Assembly (NCBI RefSeq): GCF_010894405.1
Contig: NZ_JAAIYA010000024.1
Span: forward strand, 62,001 to 126,000
Source: Pyxidicoccus caerfyrddinensis
Lineage (GTDB): Bacteria > Myxococcota > Myxococcia > Myxococcales > Myxococcaceae
Reading direction: 5' to 3'
DNA: 64,000 nt
Shown piece by piece: positions 44,499 to 52,498 of this stretch. The notes under the pieces are model-generated. The model did not search any database. It had not been told where the DNA came from and saw nothing but the letters and a program-made list of their open reading frames with translations. The position numbers were made by a program, and so were the translations under genes. How positions within the stretch are numbered: position 1 is the first letter of the stretch; every line of letters begins with the position of its first letter.

Positions 44499-46388
44499 TC
44501 AGCGCAGGCGGAAGGGCACCTTCACCACGCGGTAGACGGCGATGGGCCGGCCCTCCAGCAGGGCCGGCTGGTAGCGCCAGGTGCCCACCGCGCGCACCGC
44601 CGCGGAGACGAAGGGCTCCTCACCCCGGAGGACGCCGACGTCGCGCACCTGGCCCGTCTCGGTGACGACGACCTTGAGGATGACCTGTCCCTCCCGTCCG
44701 GCGGCGCGTGCGGACTGGGGGAACTCGGGCGGCACGTTGGAGGCCAGCTCCACCGGTGGCTTCGCGTCCTCCGGAAGGTTGATGGGCCCCGAGGGCCGCG
44801 CCGGCACCACGGCGGCGGGCCGCGCCACCGGAGCGGGCGCCTCCAGGAGCGTCGGGGCGCTCAGCAGCTCCGGCGCGCTCAGGGCCCCGTCGCCGGGCGC
44901 GGCCGCGGGGGAGGCCGCCACGGCCACGGCGGGCCGGCTTCCTCCTCCACGCTGGCGCTGCAGCCGCTGGGTGAAGTGCACCTCTCCCGAGCCGCCCGCC
45001 ACCACGCGGTCCGTCGCGTAACCCTCCAGCACGAAGGTCAGCTCCACGGTGGCCACGCCATCCGCCCCGGGGGACACCTCCAGGAGCAGCGGCGTCACGC
45101 CGCGCTCCTGTCCCCTCCAGAAGACACGCGCTCCCACTGGCTCGCTGGAGACGCGGAAGCGCACGGGAGCACGGGGCGCCCCGGCGGCGGCCGGCGCGAC
45201 GGGCACGGGCGCGGGGGTTACGGGCGCGGCGGCCACCGGCACCCCGGGCGCCACCGGGGCGGGAGCACCGCGCGCGCCCAGCAGGTACACGCCCGCCCCG
45301 AGGCCCAGCAGCGCCACCAGGCCCGCGCCCACCCACGGCACGGCACGGCGAGGCCGGCGCACGGCGTCCTCGTCCACGCTGATGTCCAGCACCATGGTGC
45401 CCTGCTGCTGAGCGTGGGGCGCGGTGGACAGCGCGGCGTGCGGAGAGCTGACAGGGCCACTCCCCGCCTGTCCGGAGGCTCCGTGCAGCGCGTCCAGCAC
45501 CTCGTCCATCGTGGCGTAGCGCTGCTCGGGGAGCTTCTCCAGACAGCGGCGCACCACGGCCTCCACCGCCTCGGGGATGGCCAGGTCCGGGCGCAGCGCG
45601 CGCAAGGACGGGGGCGCCTCCTTGTGGTGCGCGAAGATGAGTTCCAGCGTGTCCGTCGACACGAAGGGAGGCCGTCCCACCAGCGCGTGGAAGAGCAGCA
45701 CGCCCAGCGAGTAGATGTCGCTCCTCGCGTCCGCCACGTTGCGCGCCTGCTCCGGCGCCAGGTACGTGGGCGAGCCGAGGAAGGTGCCGCCCTGGGTGAT
45801 TTCCGGCACGTCCAGGCGGCCCTCCCGCGCGACGAAGGACTTCACCAGGCCGAAGTCCAGCACCTTCACGTGCTCGCGCTCCCGGCCGCCCTCCTCCGCC
45901 ACCAGCATGACGTTGGCGGGCTTGAGGTCTCTGTGCACCACGCCCAGCCGGTGCGCCTCGCGCAGCGAGCGGCAGATGCCCTGCGCGATGTCCACCGCGC
46001 GCGCCCAGGGCAGCGGGCCGGAGGCGAGGTGCTCCGCCAGCGTGCGGCCCTCCAGCAGCTCCATGGCGATGTAGAACGTGCCGTCGTCCGTCTTGCCGTA
46101 GTCGATGACGGTGACGGTGTTGGGGTGGCGCAGCTTCGCGGTGACGCTCGCCTCCAGGAGGAAGCGGCGCTGGAAGTCCGGGTCCAGCGCCGTGGAGAAG
46201 GCGGGGCTCAGCACCTTGAGCGCCACCACGCGCTCCAGCGGGAGCTGCAGCGCCCGGTACACCCGCCCCATGCCGCCGGCGCCCAGCGGCTCCAGCACCT
46301 TGAAGCGGCCGTGCAGCACCTGGCCGATCAACACATCGGCGGAAGGGTCCACGATGACGCTGGAAGATGCACGCGAGTCTGTCTGCAT
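44499..46388 (-). CDS. Ser/Thr protein kinase with periplasmic PEGA-like and TonB C-terminal domains
   Basis: A 629-residue fusion. The Hanks kinase domain comes first: GAGGMGRVYRALQLPLERVVALK (ATP Lys about 58), HRDLKPANV near 151, DFGLVK, then GSPTYLAPEQ. A transmembrane helix follows (VPWVGAGLVALLGLGAGVYLLG, about 350-372). The periplasmic side has a Pro/Ala-rich linker, a PEGA-like strand region (VRFRVSSEPVGARVFWRGQ) and a C-terminal TonB domain (PPEFPQSARAAGREGQVILKV, VSAAVRAVGTWRYQPALLEGRPIAV, ending VKVPFRLR). TonB_C normally touches outer-membrane receptors; on a kinase it could act as a sensor or bridge. ExbB/ExbD are not adjacent. I chose ATG 46388 with GAGG upstream. Confidence 0.88.
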   Translation of the reverse strand: MQTDSRASSSVIVDPSADVLIGQVLHGRFKVLEPLGAGGMGRVYRALQLPLERVVALKVLSPAFSTALDPDFQRRFLLEASVTAKLRHPNTVTVIDYGKTDDGTFYIAMELLEGRTLAEHLASGPLPWARAVDIAQGICRSLREAHRLGVVHRDLKPANVMLVAEEGGREREHVKVLDFGLVKSFVAREGRLDVPEITQGGTFLGSPTYLAPEQARNVADARSDIYSLGVLLFHALVGRPPFVSTDTLELIFAHHKEAPPSLRALRPDLAIPEAVEAVVRRCLEKLPEQRYATMDEVLDALHGASGQAGSGPVSSPHAALSTAPHAQQQGTMVLDISVDEDAVRRPRRAVPWVGAGLVALLGLGAGVYLLGARGAPAPVAPGVPVAAAPVTPAPVPVAPAAAGAPRAPVRFRVSSEPVGARVFWRGQERGVTPLLLEVSPGADGVATVELTFVLEGYATDRVVAGGSGEVHFTQRLQRQRGGGSRPAVAVAASPAAAPGDGALSAPELLSAPTLLEAPAPVARPAAVVPARPSGPINLPEDAKPPVELASNVPPEFPQSARAAGREGQVILKVVVTETGQVRDVGVLRGEEPFVSAAVRAVGTWRYQPALLEGRPIAVYRVVKVPFRLR

Positions 46389-46480
46389 GGCGATGACCTC
46401 GAGGGCACCGTCGCACATGGCCGTCACGGCACCGTCGAGGGGCCGTCACGGCGCCGCCAAAACCGCGCAACATGGCTCCC

Positions 46481-46539
46481 GGAAAAAACACCGGCGCGGT
46501 GGACCGGCCCCTCCGCTTCAGGGGCCCGCCCACCGCGCC
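46481..46539 (-). terminator. intrinsic terminator with U run
   Basis: On the minus strand, GGCGCGGTGG and CCACCGCGCC (46493-46502 with 46530-46539) form a 10-bp stem, with an inner AGGGGCC/GGCCCCT stem, and are followed by GGTGTTTTTTCC. It is the clearest Rho-independent terminator in the window and lies downstream of the small secreted gene. Confidence 0.85.
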
Positions 46540-46551
46540 AGTCACTTCGTG

Positions 46552-46577
46552 GCGCGGGCGGAACCGGCCGCCCGCGC
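46552..46577. terminator. second hairpin next to the terminator
   Basis: GCGCGGGCGG (46552-46561) and CCGCCCGCGC (46568-46577) pair perfectly around a 6-nt loop, 14 bp past the stop at 46591 on the minus strand and just before the U-run hairpin. It may back up termination or protect the 3' end. Confidence 0.5.
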
Positions 46578-46590
46578 GCTCATTCGTGGA

Positions 46591-46893
46591 TCAGGACCGG
46601 AGCGGACTCACGACCTCCGGGCACTTCCAGTACGTGTACTCGCAGGTGGCCTTCGACGCGTCGCAGGGCACCTGCATGATGGTGATGAGCTCGCACGGGT
46701 GACGCGGCACCTCCGCGTCGCTCGCGTTGCGCGTCGTCGCGCCCGTCGCGCGGCCTCCGCGGCTCTTGCGCGAAGCCCCGCGCGAGTCGGGACGCGACTC
46801 CTGCGGTGGAGCCACCGGGGCCGACAGCGCCTCCGGCGGCAGCCCCGGCGCGGCACCCAGCACCGCACCCAGGACGTAGAGCTTCGTGTTCAT
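46591..46893 (-). CDS. small secreted protein with four cysteines
   Basis: A 100-residue exported protein. A short signal (MNTKLYVLGAVLGAAPGLPPEALSAP, cleavage uncertain) is followed by a disordered basic stretch (SRPDSRGASRKSRGGRATGATTR) and a compact C-terminal segment with HPCELITIMQVPCDASKATCEYTYWKCPE, in which four cysteines are spaced for two disulfides. The C-terminal pattern C-x8-C-x6-C-x6-C is not one I recognise. A strong GGGGG-type ribosome site lies 5 nt before ATG 46893. It ends in a double hairpin terminator, so it is a separate transcription unit. A peptide-like secreted role is possible but unproven. Confidence 0.7.
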   Translation of the reverse strand: MNTKLYVLGAVLGAAPGLPPEALSAPVAPPQESRPDSRGASRKSRGGRATGATTRNASDAEVPRHPCELITIMQVPCDASKATCEYTYWKCPEVVSPLRS

Positions 46894-47108
46894 GAGACCC
46901 CCTTACCGGGCACCTCCGCCGCCACGCCCCCTCGGCGCGGCGGTACCGGGGCAGCCGGAAGGACGTAGGTACCACCCGGATCTGACATTCCCCGTACTCC
47001 CGGACAGGGCAGGCGACCCACCCTCCAGGGAGGGTGGCGCGCCGTCAGGTATCGGTTTGTCACCGGCTGCGGCTAGGATGGCGCGCCCGTCCGGAGCCGT
47101 CACCGCAT

Positions 47109-47486
47109 ATGCCCTTCCAGATCACTGTCCACGCGCAGGACCGCATCCTCGAGGTCGTCTATCCCCCGCAAGTCACCGCGGAGGACCTGGCCGAGTACCT
47201 GGCCGAGGTGAAGAAGGCCATGGCCTCCTTCGACGGGGAGTGGTCCGCGCTGGTGGACCAGTCGCAGCTGCGGGTGATGCCCGGTGAGGTGGTCAGCGCC
47301 ATGGCCAGCCTCAACGCCTACGCCCAGCTGAAGGGCATGAATCGCTCGGCGCGCGTGGTCATCGACCCGCCCTCCGGCCTCCAGGCCTGGCGCATGACGA
47401 AGCGGGCCATGCTCACCATCCCCACGCGCACCTTCGAGACGCGCGGCGAGGCGCTGGCGTGGCTGAAGGACCCCGAGGCCGACTGA
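47109..47486 (+). CDS. SpoIIAA/STAS-like small protein
   Basis: A 125-residue protein with a SpoIIAA-like fold: MPFQITVHAQDRILEVVYPPQVTAEDLAEYLAEV, DGEWSALVDQSQLRV and SARVVIDPPSGLQAWRMTKRAMLTI. The core strand-helix order and the LVDQSQL / ARVVID strands match the small STAS_SpoIIAA group, whose members bind lipids or act as anti-sigma antagonists. The serine at the usual phosphorylation position is not obvious here, so partner switching is uncertain. It ends 98 bp before the next start; the downstream protease gene has its own predicted promoter. Confidence 0.72.
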   Translation: MPFQITVHAQDRILEVVYPPQVTAEDLAEYLAEVKKAMASFDGEWSALVDQSQLRVMPGEVVSAMASLNAYAQLKGMNRSARVVIDPPSGLQAWRMTKRAMLTIPTRTFETRGEALAWLKDPEAD

Positions 47487-47497
47487 GCCCGGCTTTC

Positions 47498-47527
47498 TGA
47501 CGGCACTCCAACTTTTCACCTATAGTG
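47498..47527 (+). promoter_or_regulatory. housekeeping-type promoter for the protease gene
   Basis: A -35-like CTGACG (47498-47503) and -10-like TATAGT (47522-47527) are spaced by 18 bp, with the start codon at 47585. The local AT-rich stretch around TTTTCACCTATAG is rare in this window. Confidence 0.5.
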
Positions 47528-47584
47528 GGCTCGCCTGCCCCCGGACAGGCGTCTTCTCTCCCCGCTCGTAGGAGTAGTCGTCCC

Positions 47585-49222
47585 ATGTACCTCCCCTGGA
47601 CCGACGCCCGCAGGAAGCTGCTCGGCGCGCTGTTGTGCACCCTCTCCGTCGCGGCCTGCGGGCCGACTCCGGGGGCCGAGCCGGCCGCTGGCGCGCCCAC
47701 GGGCACGGGGAAGCAGCCCGTCGTCTACGGCACCGACAACCGCACGGACGTGTACGCGCACTCGGACGCCACCCTGCGCGACCGCGCCCAGCAGGCCACC
47801 GTGGCGCTGATGAACCCGGCGGACTTCAACGCGACCAACCCCAACAACGTCACCTTCAACGCGCCCACGCTGAAGAGCGCCTACAACCTGTGCAGCACCG
47901 AGCGCTTCCTGACGGACCTGACGCCGGCGTTCTGCTCGGGCACGCTCATCGACGACAACCTCGTGCTCACCGCGGGCCACTGCGTCACCAGCGCTTCGTC
48001 GTGCAGCAACACGCGCTTCGTCTTCAACTTCTACCGCACGGCCGCCAACGCCATGCAGACGGTGACGACGGCGGACATCTTCTCCTGCCAGGCCATCGTC
48101 GCGAGGCAGCAGGCCACGGTGAACGGGCGCAATCTGGACTACGCCATCCTCCGGCTGGACCGCGCGGCCACCCCGCGCTTCACGCCGGCCCCCATCCGCG
48201 CGGGCAACAGCGCGCTGCCGGTGGGCACCAGCGTGACGGTGATTGGCTCGGGCAGCGGCATCCCCTTCAAGATTGACTCGGGCGGCTCGGTGCGCGACGC
48301 GCGCGAGGCCACGCTGGACTACTTCGTCGCCAGCACGGACACCTTCGGCGGCAACTCCGGCTCGGGCGTCTACGAGAACGGCGGCTACACGGTGGCCGGC
48401 ATCCTGGTGCGCGGCGACACGGACTACGTCTCCAACGGCAGCTGCTACATCGTCAACGTGTGCTCGGAGACGGGCTGCGGCGGCGAGGACATCACCTACG
48501 TGCGGCCCGCCATCGACGCCTTCTGCGCGGCGTCCACCAGCACCCGGCTGTGCTCCAGCACGCCGCCCCCGGCGGGCAACAGCTTCACGTACACGGCCAG
48601 CAACACCAACGGCGCCACCGTCGGCACCACCAACAAGGTGGTGGCCCTCACCGCGGGGCAGAAAATCACCGTGGGCACCTGCGGCGTGACGGGCTCCAGC
48701 TTCACCGGGGACACGTACCTGCGCCTGTACGGGCCGGCCACCACCGAGGTGAGCTCCAACGACGACGCCTGCGGAGGGCGCGGCTCCAGCCTGACGTTCA
48801 CCGCCGTCACCGCCGGCAACTACGAAATCCGCGCGGGCTGCTACTCCACCGGCAGCTGCGGAGGCACGGTGGCGTGGACGCTCCAGACGGGCACCCCGCC
48901 GGCCGGCGGCTCGCTCACGTTCAACGCCACCAACACCAACAGCGCCCAGCAGAACACCACCAACCGCGACATCCCCCTCACCGCCGGCCAGAGCATCGCC
49001 TTCGGCACCTGCACCGTCGCGGGCGCCTCCGGCACCGGGGACACGTACCTGCGCCTGTACAACGCCGCCGGCCAGCAGGTGGTGGTCAACGACGACGCCT
49101 GCGGCTCCCTGTCGTACGCCACGTACACCGTGCCCACGGGTGCGGGCGGCACGTACCAGCTGCGCGCCGGCTGCTACGGCAGCACGAGCTGCGGCGGCAC
49201 CGTGGCCTGGACAGTCCAGTAG
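47585..49222 (+). CDS. trypsin-like serine protease lipoprotein with two beta-sandwich repeats
   Basis: A 545-residue exported protease. A lipoprotein-type signal ends at LSVAACGPTP (Cys about 26). The chymotrypsin-fold domain has the full triad: H132 (LTAGHC), D185 (LDYAILRLD) and S258 (GGNSGSG). Cysteines around the active-site region suggest disulfides. After residue 330 come two homologous domains of about 105 residues, each with DTYLRLY, NDDACG, RAGC and CGGTVAWT, like pre-peptidase C-terminal or secretion-linked beta-sandwiches. The repeats may bind substrate or guide transport. A sigma70-type promoter lies upstream and a TTCG hairpin terminator follows, so it is monocistronic. ATG at 47585. 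Confidence 0.9.
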   Translation: MYLPWTDARRKLLGALLCTLSVAACGPTPGAEPAAGAPTGTGKQPVVYGTDNRTDVYAHSDATLRDRAQQATVALMNPADFNATNPNNVTFNAPTLKSAYNLCSTERFLTDLTPAFCSGTLIDDNLVLTAGHCVTSASSCSNTRFVFNFYRTAANAMQTVTTADIFSCQAIVARQQATVNGRNLDYAILRLDRAATPRFTPAPIRAGNSALPVGTSVTVIGSGSGIPFKIDSGGSVRDAREATLDYFVASTDTFGGNSGSGVYENGGYTVAGILVRGDTDYVSNGSCYIVNVCSETGCGGEDITYVRPAIDAFCAASTSTRLCSSTPPPAGNSFTYTASNTNGATVGTTNKVVALTAGQKITVGTCGVTGSSFTGDTYLRLYGPATTEVSSNDDACGGRGSSLTFTAVTAGNYEIRAGCYSTGSCGGTVAWTLQTGTPPAGGSLTFNATNTNSAQQNTTNRDIPLTAGQSIAFGTCTVAGASGTGDTYLRLYNAAGQQVVVNDDACGSLSYATYTVPTGAGGTYQLRAGCYGSTSCGGTVAWTVQ

Positions 49223-49250
49223 CCGGGGACACCCACCGCGGGCTCACCTG

Positions 49251-49290
49251 ACGGCGGGAGGCCGGTCTTCGGACCCTGGGCTCCCGCCGT
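49251..49290 (+). terminator. bipartite hairpin terminator with TTCG tetraloop
   Basis: ACGGCGGGAG (49251-49260) and CTCCCGCCGT (49281-49290) form a perfect 10-bp stem enclosing an inner GGTC-TTCG-GACC hairpin, 29 bp after the protease stop. The other 240 bp up to the next gene shows no clear feature. Confidence 0.75.
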
Positions 49291-49528
49291 TCTCACGTCC
49301 GCCTCCGGGGCTTCGAGAGGGGGGTGTCCGCGCCCCCCGAACGACCGCGTGCCGAGGGGTGCCTTGGGTCCCTCCTGGGCCTGTTGGATGGTCAACGTCG
49401 GACACCCTCGCCCGGGGTTGCGACCCCGCGGGACGCTCCCTATATGCCGGGCATGCAAACAAGCCCGCGACCGACTGCTGGGGCCTCGCCCCACTGCGCC
49501 GAGCGAATGAACGTATCGCCTCCCGGCC

Positions 49529-50791
49529 ATGTTGGCTGAGTCCATCCGACCGAGGAGGAGCTCCTTGCGTAGGTTCCAGGACCCGCTTCCGTTCGAGGAG
49601 TTGTCGCATGACGACGCGCTCGTACTGCTGGAGGTCGTCCGTGAGCTCGCCCATCTCCGGGAGCTCGACGACATCATGGCGCTGGTGCGTCGTGCCGCCC
49701 GCCAGCTGAGTGGCGCGGACGGTGTCACCTTCGTGCTGCGCGAGGGGGACTTCGTCCACTACGCGGACGAAGAGGCCATCACCCCGCTGTGGAAGGGCCG
49801 CCGCTTCCCCATCCACGCGTGCATCTCCGGCTGGGTGATGCTCCACCGCACGCCGGCCATCATCGAGGACATCTACGCCGACGAGCGCATCCCCTCCGAC
49901 GCGTACCGCTCCACCTTCGTGAAGAGCCTGGCCATGGTGCCCATCCGCCGCGCGGAGCCCATTGGCTCCATTGGCGCGTACTGGGCGGAGCGCACCGCGC
50001 CCGGAACGCGGCAGGTGGCGCTCCTGCAGGCGCTGGCGGACTCCGCCGCGGTCGCCGTGGAGAACGGGCGGCTCTATGCGGCGGAGCGCGCCGCGCGACA
50101 GGCCGCGGAGGCCGAGACGCGGCTGCGCAAGGAATTGCTGGCCATGGTGTCCCACGATTTGCGCAACCCGCTGGGCGTCATCACCATGACGACGTCGCTG
50201 CTGGCCCCGCTGCTGGCCCCACTCAACGGGCGCGCGCGCAACCACCTGGACACCCTCAACCGCTCGGCGCTGCGCATGGACCGACTCATCCATGACCTGC
50301 TGGACTTCGCGGCCATCGAAGCCGGCTCCTTCCGGCTGGCGCCCGTGCCGCTGGCGATTACGACGCTGATGGAGCAGGCCGCGGAGCTGGGGCCGCTGGC
50401 GCACGAGCGCGGCATCGGCCTGGAGCTGAGGCCGCCCGAGCGGGACATCGCCGTGCGGTGCGACCCGGACCGCATCCACCAGGTGTTCTCCAACCTGGTC
50501 GGCAACGCCGTGCGCTACACGCCGGCGGGAGGCCTCATCCAGCTCGCGGCCACCATCCGGGAGAGCCAGGTGGAACTGAGCGTGTCGGACACCGGCACGG
50601 GCATCGCCCCGGACGTATTGCCCGTCCTGTTCGACCGCGTCCAGCGGCCGCCCGCGCGCGTGCCCGGCAGCGGCGTGGGGCTGGGACTCTCCATCACCCG
50701 CGGCATCGTCGAGGCGCACGGCGGCTCGCTCCGGGTGGTGAGCGAGGTCGGCAGGGGCACCACGTTCCTGTTCACCCTGCCCATGGCCTGA
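49529..50791 (+). CDS. GAF-domain sensor histidine kinase
   Basis: A 420-residue cytosolic histidine kinase. Residues about 40-190 form a GAF domain. The H-box is LAMVSHDLRNPLGVIT, followed by the dimerisation helices, the N-box VFSNLVGNAVRYTPAGG, the G1 box VSDTGTGIA and the G2 box SGVGLGLSITRGIVEAHGG; all kinase residues are present. No receiver or output domain, so a separate response regulator must exist elsewhere. The start is uncertain: ATG at 49529 has no ribosome site, but AGGAGG at 49553-49558 lies 6 nt before an in-frame TTG at 49565 (LRRFQDPLPFEE), which could be the true start. The palindrome array begins 55 bp after its stop. Confidence 0.9.
   Translation: MLAESIRPRRSSLRRFQDPLPFEELSHDDALVLLEVVRELAHLRELDDIMALVRRAARQLSGADGVTFVLREGDFVHYADEEAITPLWKGRRFPIHACISGWVMLHRTPAIIEDIYADERIPSDAYRSTFVKSLAMVPIRRAEPIGSIGAYWAERTAPGTRQVALLQALADSAAVAVENGRLYAAERAARQAAEAETRLRKELLAMVSHDLRNPLGVITMTTSLLAPLLAPLNGRARNHLDTLNRSALRMDRLIHDLLDFAAIEAGSFRLAPVPLAITTLMEQAAELGPLAHERGIGLELRPPERDIAVRCDPDRIHQVFSNLVGNAVRYTPAGGLIQLAATIRESQVELSVSDTGTGIAPDVLPVLFDRVQRPPARVPGSGVGLGLSITRGIVEAHGGSLRVVSEVGRGTTFLFTLPMA
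49553..49558 (+). promoter_or_regulatory. Shine-Dalgarno pointing to a TTG start
   Basis: AGGAGG followed by a 6-nt spacer and TTG at 49565, in frame with the histidine kinase. The ATG at 49529 lacks any such site, so the protein probably begins at the TTG or the site recruits an internal start. Confidence 0.5.
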
Positions 50792-50846
50792 AGGGGCACG
50801 GCGAGCCACCTCGCGAGTGCCCGCCGCGCCCTCCTTGGGAGCCCCT

Positions 50847-51170
50847 ACTTCTGCACGTGCAGAAGCAGGGCCCCGGAGCCACCTCGCCGGACCCCTCACT
50901 TCTGCACGTGCAGAAGTAAGCCCCGGAGCCACCTCGCCAGGCTCCTCACTTCTGCACGTGCAGAAGTACGCCCCCGGAGCCACCTCGCCGGACCCCTCAC
51001 TTCTGCACGTGCAGAAGTAAGCCCCGGAGCCACCTCGCCAGGCTCCTCACTTCTGCACGTGCAGAAGTACGCCCCCGGAGCCACCTCGCCAGGCTCCTCA
51101 CTTCTGCACGTGCAGAAGTAGAGCCCCAGAGCCACCTCGCCGGACCCCTCACTTCTGCACGTGCAGAAGT
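50847..51170. repeat. array of seven 20-bp perfect palindromes at 50-51 bp period
   Basis: ACTTCTGCACGTGCAGAAGT, a perfect 20-bp palindrome centred on CACGTG, occurs at 50898, 50948, 50999, 51049, 51100 and 51151, with a first copy at 50847 altered at its last base (C for T). The start-to-start distances are 51, 50, 51, 50, 51 and 51 bp. The 30-31 bp spacers are near copies of one another (all share GAGCCACCTCGCC); spacers 2 and 4 are identical. The array lies between the GAF histidine kinase and the next plus-strand gene. Frames through the array drift because of the 50-bp steps, so it is not coding. The spacers repeat, so it is not CRISPR. Likely a tandem operator or hairpin array. Confidence 0.95.
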
Positions 51171-51373
51171 AGAGCGCCTGGGCACAGCCGCCACGCTCGA
51201 AGATGCAGAACGGCGGCCAACCGTCTCGCGAATGAGATGACACGACGCGCTGCTGGACGCAGCGCTGCCCGGCATGACGCGTAAACATCCTCAATCACGG
51301 GCTTTCAGCGCTGGCCCGGTGCCTGCTCTCGCCTGCTGCGTCGCAATCACGCGGCACATCAGAGAAAGCACCC

Positions 51374-52369
51374 ATGGAACACCTCAACGGCAACACCCCC
51401 GCGCGCTCGCCTGACCTGACGCTGGAGCAGGTGCACAAGCGCATCCTGACGCTCATCGAGAAGGGCCACCGGAACGGCCATCAGATTGGCCGGCTCTACA
51501 ACTACGTCATCGACAGCGAGCTGGCGCAGAAGGGCGGCTTCAAGGATGCACAGGACTTCTTCAAGCAGCGCGTCAAGGTGGTCAGCCAGGCCGTGCTGTC
51601 GCTGAACGGCGCGGTAGCCCGCTCCTTCACCGAGGACGTGGCGGTGAAGTACGGCATGCGCAACCTCTATACGCTCCTGGCGTACGCGAAGCTGGAAGGC
51701 CTCACGGTGGAGCAGAGCGACCCGGGCGACCTGCCCATCGCGGTGCCACAGAAGGATGGAGTGGTGCAGTCCAAGCCCTTCGCGGACTGCTCCGTGGAGG
51801 ACTTGCAGAGCGCGATGAGGCACAAGCGAGCGCCGCCCCAGTCGCTGCCGGAAGCCGACGCGGCCCGCGTGCAGCACTACCGCGACAACCTCCAGCGGCA
51901 CTTCACCGACCGGCTCAGCATCCGGGTGGACGCGCGCAACCACCTGGGCGAGCTCTTCATCACCCTGCGAGACATCCCGGAGAAGGAGATGAAGCGGCTG
52001 GCCGCGGCATTGGTGGACGAGCCCACCCATGCCCTCATTGCGCCCGAAGCACGCGGTGCGGAGCGCAACGACGCCCCCACCCCTGCGGCGCCTACCGCGG
52101 CGCCAGCCCAGGACATGGCTCACAACGACAACATCGCCGTCCCGGCCAGCCCGGCGGCGCAGCTGCAGGGCGCGGGGAATGACGCCCCCCACATTCCGAA
52201 TGTCCCCGCCGCGAAGGAGTACCCGGCGGTCGTCGCTCCCGTGGTGAAGGCCCAGGGCCCCGAGGAGCGCGGCCCCAGCACTCCCGTGCCCGTCGCTCCG
52301 AGCCAGGGCGGGCCGAGCAACAAGACGCAGGGACTGGGCGGCCTTTTCCGGCGCATGACGGGTGGGTAG
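51374..52369 (+). CDS. unrecognised protein downstream of the palindrome array
   Basis: A 331-residue protein with no family recognised. Residues 1-220 are helical and charged, with LEQVHKRILTLIEKGHRNGHQIGRLYNYV, FKDAQDFFKQRVKVVSQAVLSLNGAVARSF and VKYGMRNLYTLLAYAKLEGL; the last resembles a small helical DNA- or protein-binding region, but no HTH can be asserted. Residues 221-331 are a Pro/Ala-rich low-complexity tail ending LGGLFRRMTGG. No signal peptide or membrane helix, so it is cytosolic. It is the first gene after the seven-palindrome array, about 200 bp downstream, so those palindromes may regulate it or it may act on them. ATG at 51374 follows GAGAAAG. Confidence 0.65.
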   Translation: MEHLNGNTPARSPDLTLEQVHKRILTLIEKGHRNGHQIGRLYNYVIDSELAQKGGFKDAQDFFKQRVKVVSQAVLSLNGAVARSFTEDVAVKYGMRNLYTLLAYAKLEGLTVEQSDPGDLPIAVPQKDGVVQSKPFADCSVEDLQSAMRHKRAPPQSLPEADAARVQHYRDNLQRHFTDRLSIRVDARNHLGELFITLRDIPEKEMKRLAAALVDEPTHALIAPEARGAERNDAPTPAAPTAAPAQDMAHNDNIAVPASPAAQLQGAGNDAPHIPNVPAAKEYPAVVAPVVKAQGPEERGPSTPVPVAPSQGGPSNKTQGLGGLFRRMTGG

Positions 52370-52414
52370 ACCAACGCCAGTGCTGACGACAGACAGCACC
52401 TGCATCGAGACGTA

Positions 52415-52441
52415 CCCCTGACACCCTCAGCGTGTCAGGGG
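52415..52441. terminator. perfect hairpin between convergent genes
   Basis: CCCCTGACAC (52415-52424) and GTGTCAGGGG (52432-52441) form a perfect 10-bp stem with a 7-nt loop, between the stop at 52369 and the convergent stop at 52499. Confidence 0.75.
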
Positions 52442-52498
52442 CACGTCCATCTGTACCCAGCGCCGTGCGCCTACGCCTACGGAAAGTGGCGCCGCGAG

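Noticed and set aside
50847-51170. CRISPR-like repeat/spacer spacing
   Set aside because: The repeat is a full palindrome and the spacers are near copies of each other (two are identical); no cas genes are near. CRISPR spacers are unique.
50817-51294. Open frames across the palindrome array encoding repeated peptides on both strands
   Set aside because: The 50-bp steps shift the frame, so the translation passes through three unrelated readings of the same DNA; no ribosome site or conserved start. Treated as noncoding.
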